Part shown: one piece after another, positions 43,847 to 50,906 of the stretch | How positions within the stretch are numbered: the stretch's first letter is position 1 | How the letters are laid out: each line of letters begins with the position of its first letter | Source: JAVBJV01 sp031546815 | GTDB lineage: Bacteria; Pseudomonadota; Alphaproteobacteria; Acetobacterales; Acetobacteraceae | Direction of reading: 5' to 3' | Length of the DNA: 64,000 nt | Assembly (NCBI GenBank): GCA_031546815.1 | Contig: JAVBJV010000006.1 | Coordinates: 62,001 to 126,000 of the forward strand | The notes under the pieces: model-generated | What the model was told of the DNA's origin: nothing | Database searches by the model: none | What the model saw: only the letters and a program-made list of their open reading frames with translations | Position numbers and translations under genes: made by a program

Positions 43847-46000
43847 ATGTCGAAAGTTCTTGCCGCCCCTGACCCGGTTACCTTCATCCCGGCCAAGCAG
43901 CCAGCACGTCCGGCGCTGCACACGCTGAAGGTCGTCTCGGAGTTCGAACCCGCAGGCGACCAGCCCGCCGCAATTGCGACGCTGGTCGAAGGCGTCAACG
44001 CCCATGAACGCGATCAGGTGCTGCTGGGCGTCACCGGTTCCGGCAAGACCTTCACCATGGCCAAGGTGATCGAGGCAACGCAGCGCCCCGCCCTGATCCT
44101 CGCGCCGAACAAGACCCTCGCCGCGCAGCTCTATGCCGAGATGAAGTCGTTCTTCCCCGACAATGCGGTGGAATACTTCGTGTCGTACTACGACTATTAC
44201 CAACCCGAAGCTTACGTCCCGCGCACCGACACCTACATCGAAAAAGACGCGCAGATCAACGAAGCGATCGACCGCATGCGCCACTCCGCCACACAGGCGC
44301 TGCTGGAACGCAACGATGTGGTGATCGTGGCGTCGGTGTCGTGCATTTACGGTATCGGCTCGGTCGAAACCTATTCCAACATGGTGATCCGCCTGGAAAC
44401 CGGCGGCCGGATCGACCGCGACACGCTGGCCAAGGGGCTGGTTGAACTGCAGTACCGCCGCAACGACGCAGCGTTCCAGCGCGGCGCGTTCCGCCTGCGG
44501 GGCGAGACGGTGGACATCTATCCCTCGCATTACGAGGACCGCGCCTGGCGTGTCAGCCTGTTCGGGGACGAGATCGAGAAGATCTCCGAATTCGACCCGC
44601 TGACCGGGCACGAAGCGGCCGAGCTGCAGTCGATCGCCATCTACGCCAACAGCCATTACGTGACACCGCGCCCGACGCTGCAACAGGCGATCGGCAAGAT
44701 CAAAATCGAACTGAAAGAACAGCTCGAAAAACTGCACAACGAAGGCAAGCTGCTGGAGGCACAACGCCTCGAGCAACGCACGCGGTTCGATCTGGAAATG
44801 ATGGAGACCACCGGCGTCTGCAAGGGGATCGAGAACTACTCGCGCTATCTGTCCGGCCGCGCGCCGGGCGAGCCACCGCCGACGCTGTTCGAATATCTGC
44901 CCGAGAACGCCTTGCTGATCGTGGACGAAAGCCACGTGACAGTGGGGCAGTTGGGCGGCATGTATCGGGGCGACTTCAGCCGCAAATCGGTGCTGAGCGA
45001 TTACGGGTTCCGTCTGCCATCCTGCCTCGACAATCGTCCCTTGAAGTTCGAGGAATGGGAGACGTATCGCCCGCAGACGGTGTTCGTCTCGGCCACACCC
45101 GGCCCGTGGGAGATGGAGCGTACGCAGGGGGTTTTTGCCGAACAGGTGATCCGCCCCACCGGCCTGATCGACCCGCAGACCGAGATCCGCCCCGTCACCA
45201 ATCAGGTCGACGATCTGCTGGCCGAATGCCGCGCCGCCGCGCTGAAGGGCAATCGCGTGCTGGTGACCACGCTGACCAAGCGCATGGCCGAAGACCTGAC
45301 CGATTACATGACCGAGAACGGCGTGCGCGTGCGCTACCTGCACAGTGATATCGACACGCTGGAGCGCGTCGAGATTATCCGCGATCTGCGGCTGGGTGTG
45401 TTCGATGTGCTGATCGGCATCAACCTGCTGCGCGAAGGGCTGGATATTCCCGAATGCGCGCTTGTCGCCATTCTGGATGCCGACAAGGAAGGCTTCCTGC
45501 GCAGCGAGACATCGCTGATCCAGACCATCGGCCGCGCCGCGCGTAACGTGGATGGCCGGGTGATTTTGTACGCCGACACCATGACCCGCAGCATGCGTCG
45601 CGCGTTGGAAGAAACCGACCGTCGCCGCGCCCGCCAGACCGAATGGAACACCGCGCACGGCATCACGCCGGTCAGTGTGAAGAAGAACATCGGCGATGCG
45701 CTGCAATCGGTCTACGAACACGATTACGTGACCGTGCCGGTCAACAAGGATGGCGCGCTGGATAATCTGATCGGCAAGGATCTGAAGACCAGCATCGCGA
45801 TGCTGGAAAAGAAGATGCGCGAAGCTGCCGCCGATCTGGAGTTCGAAACCGCCGCCCGCCTGCGCGACGAGATCAAGCGGCTGGAGGCGCTCGACCTTGG
45901 GTTGGAACCGAACCTTGCCGGTCGATCATTGCGCGAATCCACGCCGCATTCCGAACCCGATAAAAAACGCCGTGCATCGCGCCGCCGTAAGGGTCCATAG
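43847..46000 (+). CDS. uvrB: Excinuclease ABC subunit B
   Basis: A 717-residue damage-verification helicase of nucleotide-excision repair. Walker A GVTGSGKT is at 61-68. The DNA-inserting beta-hairpin is FVSYYDYYQPEAYVPRTDTY, the DEAD-type box VDESHV, then helicase motifs V-VI (GINLLREGLDIPE, QTIGRAARN), and the C-terminal UVR domain with EKKMREAAADLEFETAA that binds UvrC. A Lys/Arg-rich tail follows. The frame is open 23 codons upstream to 43778; I took the ATG just ahead of the conserved region. Neither start has a strong ribosome binding site. Confidence 0.95.
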   Translation: MSKVLAAPDPVTFIPAKQPARPALHTLKVVSEFEPAGDQPAAIATLVEGVNAHERDQVLLGVTGSGKTFTMAKVIEATQRPALILAPNKTLAAQLYAEMKSFFPDNAVEYFVSYYDYYQPEAYVPRTDTYIEKDAQINEAIDRMRHSATQALLERNDVVIVASVSCIYGIGSVETYSNMVIRLETGGRIDRDTLAKGLVELQYRRNDAAFQRGAFRLRGETVDIYPSHYEDRAWRVSLFGDEIEKISEFDPLTGHEAAELQSIAIYANSHYVTPRPTLQQAIGKIKIELKEQLEKLHNEGKLLEAQRLEQRTRFDLEMMETTGVCKGIENYSRYLSGRAPGEPPPTLFEYLPENALLIVDESHVTVGQLGGMYRGDFSRKSVLSDYGFRLPSCLDNRPLKFEEWETYRPQTVFVSATPGPWEMERTQGVFAEQVIRPTGLIDPQTEIRPVTNQVDDLLAECRAAALKGNRVLVTTLTKRMAEDLTDYMTENGVRVRYLHSDIDTLERVEIIRDLRLGVFDVLIGINLLREGLDIPECALVAILDADKEGFLRSETSLIQTIGRAARNVDGRVILYADTMTRSMRRALEETDRRRARQTEWNTAHGITPVSVKKNIGDALQSVYEHDYVTVPVNKDGALDNLIGKDLKTSIAMLEKKMREAAADLEFETAARLRDEIKRLEALDLGLEPNLAGRSLRESTPHSEPDKKRRASRRRKGP

Positions 46001-46032
46001 TTCCCCCCGCAAAACAGAAGCGGGAAACCGGA

Positions 46033-46818
46033 ATGTTGCAGGCCTGTCTGAACGGAAGCCACACCAAGGATTATCACCTGGCGGTTCCATGTACTGTGGA
46101 GGAGCTTGTCCGCGATGCACAGGCGGCCGCACTGGCGGGCGCCACGGATCTGCACATCCATCCGCGTGACAAAGCCGGTCAGGAAAGTCTGCATCCACGC
46201 GACATCGAAGAAACCCTGCGCGCCATTCGCCTGCAGGTGCCGGGCGTGCCGATTGGCGTTTCAACCGGCTGGTGGATCACCCCAGGCGGCTGGGCGCGGC
46301 AGGATCATATCCGCGAATGGCGCGAACTTCCGCCCGAGGGTCGCCCCGATTACGTCTCGGTCAACATGGGCGAGGAAGACGCGCCAGAGGTGATCGCGCG
46401 GGTGCGCGAACTTGGCATCGGGATTGAAGCTGGCCTCACCACCCCGCAGGAAGCCGCGCGCTTCGCCGCCATGCCGAACGCACATAACTGCATGCGCGTG
46501 CTGATCGAACTGCCGGAGCAGGACATTGTGGATGCGCTGCTGAACGCTCGCGCCATCGCCGCGATCGTGGTGGGCGCGCACATCCAGTTGCCCCGGCTGT
46601 TGCACGGGTATGACAAGACGATGTGGCCGATCTACCGCGCAGCGGTCTCGCTGGGGCTGGAAACCCGCATCGGGCTTGAAGACGGTCTGCTGCTGCCCTC
46701 GGGCGAGCGGGCGGAAAACAATGCCGAGATGATCCGCGCTGCCGTGAAACTCAGCGAGGCGCGGACAAATCAGGAGATACGGCCAGAAGATCCGGATCAG
46801 GGAGCACGTGATGAGTGA
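46033..46818 (+). CDS. DUF849/BKACE family beta-keto acid cleavage enzyme
   Basis: A 261-residue zinc TIM-barrel enzyme of the 3-keto-5-aminohexanoate cleavage (BKACE) superfamily, which cleaves beta-keto acids with acetyl-CoA. The metal motif DLHIHPRDK (His-x-His) follows a Glu/Ala-rich helix, and the C-terminal IGLEDGLLLPSGERAENNAEM is the family signature. It is slightly shorter than most relatives. It follows uvrB by 33 bases. No lysine-fermentation or carnitine genes are nearby, so the substrate cannot be assigned. Confidence 0.85.
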   Translation: MLQACLNGSHTKDYHLAVPCTVEELVRDAQAAALAGATDLHIHPRDKAGQESLHPRDIEETLRAIRLQVPGVPIGVSTGWWITPGGWARQDHIREWRELPPEGRPDYVSVNMGEEDAPEVIARVRELGIGIEAGLTTPQEAARFAAMPNAHNCMRVLIELPEQDIVDALLNARAIAAIVVGAHIQLPRLLHGYDKTMWPIYRAAVSLGLETRIGLEDGLLLPSGERAENNAEMIRAAVKLSEARTNQEIRPEDPDQGARDE

Positions 46819-46849
46819 TTTGTTTCCGGGCATGCCCCGCCCAATATAA

Positions 46850-47443
46850 TTATTTCAGCACCAGCCCGTGAATCAGTGCGGCGAGTGCCTCGTAATACTC
46901 ATCGGCATCTCCCCCCACTTCGATCGCCAGCGCGGCGCGATCGAATGCAGCAGACAGCAGGGTAGTGACGGCAGCAACCGGCAACCGACGGATGACACCG
47001 GCCTCCATCGCCGCTGTCAGCCCCTCGTGCAGAGTGCGACCGCCGTGACGCTCGTCCACCGCATCCATGGCGGCACGCCCCAGAATGGCGGGGCCATCCA
47101 GCAGCAACAGGCGGGTTCTGCCCGGCACCGCCATGGCATCCAGAAAAGCCTCCCCCCCCTGCACCAGCGCCTGTAACGGCGGCAATCCTGCCGGGGTTGC
47201 CGCTTCGATGGTGGCAGCAACCGCGGCGGCCTCGGCTTCGACGACAGCGGCGAACAACGCCCGCTTGTCCGCGAAATGATGATACAGCGCACCACGCGTC
47301 ACCCCTGCGGCCACCACAATATCGGGCGTGGCCGCCGCGGCGTAGGATTTCTCCACAAAAACCCGCCTTGCAGCAGCAATCAGTGTGGCCTGCGTCGTCT
47401 CGGACCGCACCTGGTTGGAGCGGGGTTTCGTCTTTTGTTGCAT
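46850..47443 (-). CDS. TetR family transcriptional regulator
   Basis: A 197-residue repressor-type protein. The N-terminal helix-turn-helix (about 15-60) contains AARRVFVEKSY and IVVAAGVTRGALYHHFADKRALF. The C-terminal ligand domain is Ala-rich and follows the pattern of AcrR-like regulators. It is divergent from a VOC-domain gene across 67 bases that hold two matching inverted repeats, so it very likely controls itself and that gene. Ligand unknown. Confidence 0.9.
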   Translation of the reverse strand: MQQKTKPRSNQVRSETTQATLIAAARRVFVEKSYAAAATPDIVVAAGVTRGALYHHFADKRALFAAVVEAEAAAVAATIEAATPAGLPPLQALVQGGEAFLDAMAVPGRTRLLLLDGPAILGRAAMDAVDERHGGRTLHEGLTAAMEAGVIRRLPVAAVTTLLSAAFDRAALAIEVGGDADEYYEALAALIHGLVLK

Positions 47444-47487
47444 ACATACAGCCTGTATGTTAATTATTCATGCATACAGTCTGTATG
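47444..47487. promoter_or_regulatory. Twin TetR operators between the regulator and VOC genes
   Basis: Site 1 is ACATACAG-C-CTGTATGT (47444-47460), a perfect 17-base inverted repeat that begins at the regulator start codon's upstream edge. Site 2 is CATACAG-T-CTGTATG (47473-47487), a perfect 15-base repeat with the same core. Centres are 28 bases apart. The shared half-site ACATACAG and its placement between divergent TetR and target genes make these the expected autoregulatory operators. Confidence 0.82.
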
Positions 47488-47510
47488 TTTATCGCTCTGG
47501 AAGCAATCCC

Positions 47511-47936
47511 ATGAAAGTCACCAGTTATTACCCCGTCATCCTGACTGCGGATGTTGCGGGCACCTCGGCCTTCTATCAGCTGCATTTTCGTTTCCAGCCG
47601 CTGTTCCAGGCCGACTGGTATGTGCACCTGCAATCGACCGAGGATGAAAGCGTCAACCTTGCCATCCTTGCGCACGACCACCCCACCGTGCCTGAAGCTG
47701 CCCGCCATCCTGTCCGTGGGTTGATTCTGAATTTCGAGGTCGCGGACCCTGATGCCGAATACGCCCACGCCATGGCTGCCGGGCTGCCGATCGTTCAGAC
47801 GCTTCGGGACGAGGCATTCGGCCAGCGCCATTTCATCACGCAGGATCCGAACGGCGTGCTGATCGACATCATCAAGCCAATCCCGCCCAGCACGGAATTT
47901 GCCGCACAATACACCCCCGAAGCCCTGTCAGGTTAA
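47511..47936 (+). CDS. VOC/glyoxalase superfamily protein
   Basis: A 141-residue vicinal-oxygen-chelate protein. Two beta-alpha-beta-beta-beta modules are visible: YYPVILTADVAGTSAFYQLHF at the N-terminus, and DPDAEYAHAMAAGLPIVQTLRDEAFGQRHFITQDPNGVLIDII in the second half. Possible metal-site residues are His and Glu positions in these strands. It is the probable target of the divergent TetR regulator, so a role in resistance to, or conversion of, a small toxic ligand is plausible. Its last bases overlap the convergent PHA synthase gene by 4 bases. Confidence 0.85.
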   Translation: MKVTSYYPVILTADVAGTSAFYQLHFRFQPLFQADWYVHLQSTEDESVNLAILAHDHPTVPEAARHPVRGLILNFEVADPDAEYAHAMAAGLPIVQTLRDEAFGQRHFITQDPNGVLIDIIKPIPPSTEFAAQYTPEALSG

Positions 47937-49159
47937 ATGCTGCACTCGCCGCACCACGCGGCAAAGGGCTGCCACAGCGCGCGTTCGGCGCGGCTGCCTG
48001 CCACCATGCCGATATGCCCCGCATGCGGCGTCAGCAATGTCGCGTTGGGGAGCAGCGCCGCCAATGGGCGCGCGCTCTCGGGCAGGACAATGCGATCGGC
48101 TTCCGGCACCGCGACAAAGGCGGGCATCTGCACCAGCCTGGGGTCCACCGCCGCGCCCGCCACGCGCCATGCGCCATGCGCGGGCGTGTTTGCGCCATAC
48201 CAGCCCGAGATTGTCTCGCGCGCCACCGGGGCGGCAAGCGGCACGCCGTCGTTCAGCCAATCCTCGAGCGCCACAAACATCTGCGCGCGCGCACTGTTCT
48301 GATCCAGCTTCGCAAAGTTCGCGTATTTGCGCGCAATGCTCCACGGGTCGAGCATTGCGAACAGCACCTGCAACGCATCGACCGGCAGCGTGCTGTTGAA
48401 GGCCAGCATCGGTTCCATCAGCGGCAACAGCGACGCGACGGACTGCGCGCGCGCCGGATCGTCCCCGTGGAAATCCCACGGCGTCGCCAGCAGTGCCAGC
48501 CCACGCACCAGATCGGGCCTGCGCTGCGCCGTCGCCAGAGCCAGCAACCCGCCCATACAATACCCGCCCAGCACAACCGGCCCTTCGGCCGCGGCGTGCG
48601 CCAGCGCGCGTTCCAGCGGTCCGGCGATGTAATCGGTCAGCGTGAACTGGCGCTCCACCGCGCCGGGCCAGCCCCAGTCCAGCAGCAGCGGCCGCACCCC
48701 CGCCCCTGCCAGATAACGCAGCATCGACGCGCCCGGCGCCAGGTCGAGCACATATGCCCGGTTCACCAGCGACGGCACGAACAGCACCGTGGGCCCCGTC
48801 CCGCCGTAATCCAGCAGACGTATGTTACCTTCCGACCAGATGGTGGGTGGTTCCGGCAGTTCGCGCTGCCACGGGTGCCGCCGATATGCCGCGATCCCCG
48901 CGATCAGCCCCTGATTCTGTCGGCCAAGCTCGCGCAGCACCGCTTCCGGGAAGCGCGCCGTCAGGTCAGGCCCGAGTCCCTCGGCCAGTTTTTCCGCTGT
49001 TTTTGCCGCTTCGGGGCTTTTCCAGCTCCGCCAGGCGCTGTTCCAGTTCTGCAATCCGCCGGCCGAGGCCCCCGACGTCAGCATCGCCAGCCCCAGATGC
49101 AGCAGCAGCGGGCGCGGCCCCCGCCGGCGCATGGGGATGGGGGAATCCAGCCGCTCCAT
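47933..49159 (-). CDS. phaC: PHA synthase-like alpha/beta hydrolase (PhaC)
   Basis: A 408-residue alpha/beta-hydrolase of the polyhydroxyalkanoate synthase family, polymerising hydroxyacyl-CoA. The lipase-box variant GGYCMGG carries nucleophile Cys201; Asp304 lies in DWLNDGVPL and His382 in PHAGHIGM. The length is near that of class III PhaC (about 360) plus an extended N-terminus RRRGPRPLLLHLGLAML. The ATG at 49159 puts its first 194 bases out of frame over the upstream gene; in-frame ATG 49132 is an alternative. No strong ribosome binding site is seen at either. A later GTG (48940) would avoid the overlap but lose the N-terminal segment. Confidence 0.82.
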   Translation of the reverse strand: MERLDSPIPMRRRGPRPLLLHLGLAMLTSGASAGGLQNWNSAWRSWKSPEAAKTAEKLAEGLGPDLTARFPEAVLRELGRQNQGLIAGIAAYRRHPWQRELPEPPTIWSEGNIRLLDYGGTGPTVLFVPSLVNRAYVLDLAPGASMLRYLAGAGVRPLLLDWGWPGAVERQFTLTDYIAGPLERALAHAAAEGPVVLGGYCMGGLLALATAQRRPDLVRGLALLATPWDFHGDDPARAQSVASLLPLMEPMLAFNSTLPVDALQVLFAMLDPWSIARKYANFAKLDQNSARAQMFVALEDWLNDGVPLAAPVARETISGWYGANTPAHGAWRVAGAAVDPRLVQMPAFVAVPEADRIVLPESARPLAALLPNATLLTPHAGHIGMVAGSRAERALWQPFAAWCGECSI

Positions 49160-49325
49160 CACGCGGCATCGCTTTCAGCACGTTCGACATCGCCCCGGCC
49201 CATAGCGTCGCCATTGCCTGCCAGCCCTCGGCCAGTTCGCGATCGGCGGCCCAGGCGGTCATCTCGCTCTGCCACATGGTAACCCAGTCGCGCGCAAAGG
49301 CGTCCAGGTCCGGGGTATCGGTCAT
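48966..49325 (-). CDS. Putative PHA synthase-associated subunit (PhaE-like)
   Basis: A 119-residue protein. The helical N-terminus (DLDAFARDWVTMWQSEM, AEGWQAMATLWAGAMSNVLK) resembles the W-rich start of PhaE/PhaR-type synthase subunits. A Pro/Ala-rich linker follows, then a short coiled coil (GGLGRRIAELEQRLAELEK) and a basic tail. It precedes phaC and overlaps it out of frame. A GGAGG lies upstream of the ATG at 49325; the frame is open to a further ATG at 49352, but a TATAAT on the minus strand at 49356-49351 argues for the shorter start. The PhaE-like role is inferred from position and pattern. Confidence 0.65.
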   Translation of the reverse strand: MTDTPDLDAFARDWVTMWQSEMTAWAADRELAEGWQAMATLWAGAMSNVLKAMPRDGAAGFPHPHAPAGAAPAAAASGAGDADVGGLGRRIAELEQRLAELEKPRSGKNSGKTGRGTRA

Positions 49326-49350
49326 TCGGCATTCATCCTCCAGCGGCACC

Positions 49351-49380
49351 ATTATACAGACTTCTTTCGCAGAAGCGAAA
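49351..49380 (-). promoter_or_regulatory. Promoter and inverted repeat ahead of the phaE-like/phaC operon
   Basis: A perfect TATAAT is on the minus strand (49356 to 49351). Overlapping the expected -35 position is TTTCGC-AGAA-GCGAAA (49365-49380), a perfect 6-base inverted repeat that could be an operator in the gap shared with divergent phaR. No CTGC-N3-GCAG element like that of the phasin promoter was found here. Confidence 0.5.
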
Positions 49381-49426
49381 ACGTGCTAACTTGTAGGGCG
49401 TTTCCGCCTTGTTCAAGGAACAATCC

Positions 49427-50035
49427 ATGTCGCCAGCCGATCGCCCCGCCACCCCCACCGATACCCCCCGCCAGCCGCCCGTGGTGGTGAAGAAATACGC
49501 GAACCGGCGACTCTATAATACCGAGAGCTCCAGCTACATCACGCTCGACACGCTGGGCGAGATGATCCGCAACGGCCGCGACTTTGTGGTGTACGACGCC
49601 AAATCCGGCGACGACATCACCCGCTCGGTCCTCACCCAGATCATCGTCGAGGCCGAGAACAGCGGGCATAACCTGCTGCCGACATCGTTCCTGCGCCAGC
49701 TGATCGGGTTCTACGGCGACAGCCTGCAGACACTGGTGCCATCCTACCTCGACAAGGCGATGAACAACTTCGCGCACCAGCAGGAACAGATGCGCCGCAC
49801 CCTGCAGCAGACCATGGGCGGCCTGCTGCCCGTGGGGATCGAGGAACTGAGCCGACAGAATATGGCGATGGTCGAACGCGCGATGAGCCTGTTTACCCCT
49901 TTCTACCCGCGCCCCGCGACCGGAGAGGAGGGCGCGGAGAACGCACCTGCACAAGAAACCGTAGAGATCCATAAACTTAAGGCCCAGATTGAGGACCTTC
50001 AGCGCCAGATCGCCAGCCTGACCAAAAAAGGATAG
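49427..50035 (+). CDS. phaR: Polyhydroxyalkanoate synthesis repressor PhaR
   Basis: A 202-residue regulator. The N-terminal DNA/PHA-binding domain begins VVVKKYANRRLYNTESSSYITL (about 18-39), the family signature, followed by the PHB-accumulation regulatory repeats (FVVYDAKSGDDITRSVLTQII and the second domain QLIGFYGDSLQ). The C-terminus holds a coiled coil (EIHKLKAQIEDLQRQIASL). PhaR represses phasin genes and leaves DNA when it binds nascent PHA. The ATG at 49427 has AAGGAA upstream. It is divergent from the PHA synthase genes. Confidence 0.95.
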   Translation: MSPADRPATPTDTPRQPPVVVKKYANRRLYNTESSSYITLDTLGEMIRNGRDFVVYDAKSGDDITRSVLTQIIVEAENSGHNLLPTSFLRQLIGFYGDSLQTLVPSYLDKAMNNFAHQQEQMRRTLQQTMGGLLPVGIEELSRQNMAMVERAMSLFTPFYPRPATGEEGAENAPAQETVEIHKLKAQIEDLQRQIASLTKKG

Positions 50036-50168
50036 GAGCGGTTTCACAGCCCGCCGCCCCCTGCTCCTTTGCACGCCGGTAAATTTTTTTTGAAAAAAAT
50101 ACGAGTTCGTCGGAACCATTCGCCCTGGGCGTCATTCTCTAATTGGAAACTCACACTGGAGAATGACG

Positions 50169-50648
50169 ATGACCACCAACCTGAACACCACCACGGGTAC
50201 AACGACGGCGCCGATCCCCACCACACATGAAGGCCCGCGCATGCCGCTGCGCGCCAGCAATGCCGACCGCCACGTCGGCACGCGCATCCGCGAACGCCGC
50301 ATCATGATGGGCCTGTCGCAGCAGCAGCTGGCCCGCATGATTGGTGTTACCTACCAGCAGGCGCATAAATACGAACGCGGCCTGAACCGCATCTCGGCCG
50401 GCCGTCTGTATGAAATCGCCCAGGTGCTCAGCGTGCCGGTGAGCTGGTTCTTCGAAGGTCTGGCGGTCGATGTCAGCAAGCAGGAAGCCACCCCGCGTCA
50501 GCGCATGTGCCTGGAACTGGCCCGCAACTTCGCCGCGATCGACAATGAAAAGCACCAGGAAGCGCTGAGCCAGATGGCCCGTGCCCTGGCCGCCCAGGCC
50601 GCTGCCGAACGGAGTGTGGAAACCACCGATACGCCGACCATCGGCTAA
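50169..50648 (+). CDS. XRE-family helix-turn-helix regulator
   Basis: A 159-residue DNA-binding protein. A disordered Thr-rich N-terminus (about 35 residues) precedes a Cro/CI helix-turn-helix (about 38-95): RIRERRIMMGLSQQQLARMIGVTYQQAHKYERGLNRIS. A C-terminal helical region follows. This compact form is common in Alphaproteobacteria (SinR-like). The ATG at 50169 is 7 bases after GGAG; the ATG at 50163 is too close to it. It stands alone between phaR and a terminator region. Confidence 0.88.
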   Translation: MTTNLNTTTGTTTAPIPTTHEGPRMPLRASNADRHVGTRIRERRIMMGLSQQQLARMIGVTYQQAHKYERGLNRISAGRLYEIAQVLSVPVSWFFEGLAVDVSKQEATPRQRMCLELARNFAAIDNEKHQEALSQMARALAAQAAAERSVETTDTPTIG

Positions 50649-50707
50649 CCCCGCCTGAGGGGTTTCGGACAGAACAAAAATAAAGAAACTCCTGCCTAAC
50701 CAACCTC

Positions 50708-50734
50708 GCCGCCCTGGGTTCGCCCAAGGGCGGC
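50708..50734 (+). terminator. GC-rich hairpin downstream of the XRE gene
   Basis: Arms GCCGCCCTGGG (50708-50718) and CCCAAGGGCGGC (50723-50734) pair with one bulge. No T run follows directly. Together with the stronger hairpin 45 bases further on it separates the XRE gene from the catabolic operon; the 258-base gap holds no other recognisable gene. Confidence 0.5.
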
Positions 50735-50776
50735 ACTGTTGCTGGTAACGGCAGACACATCCAGAGTTGAGTATCC

Positions 50777-50815
50777 AACGGCTTCCGGAACAATTTTCCG
50801 GAAGCCGTTTTCGTT
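50777..50815 (+). terminator. Rho-independent terminator before the catabolic operon
   Basis: A perfect 14-base inverted repeat AACGGCTTCCGGAA (50777-50790) and TTCCGGAAGCCGTT (50796-50809), followed by TTCGTT. It would end transcription from the XRE side and isolate the operon that begins at 50907. Confidence 0.75.
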
Positions 50816-50906
50816 GGAAACTCACCGAAATTCAGAAACCCACTTGACCGATATGAGTATGCGACATTTGATATAGCAAATCACAAAACTGCGATGGGAA
50901 GCCTTC

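Noticed and set aside
43730..45721. 663-codon minus-strand frame over uvrB
   Set aside because: Antisense shadow; uvrB motifs are on the plus strand.
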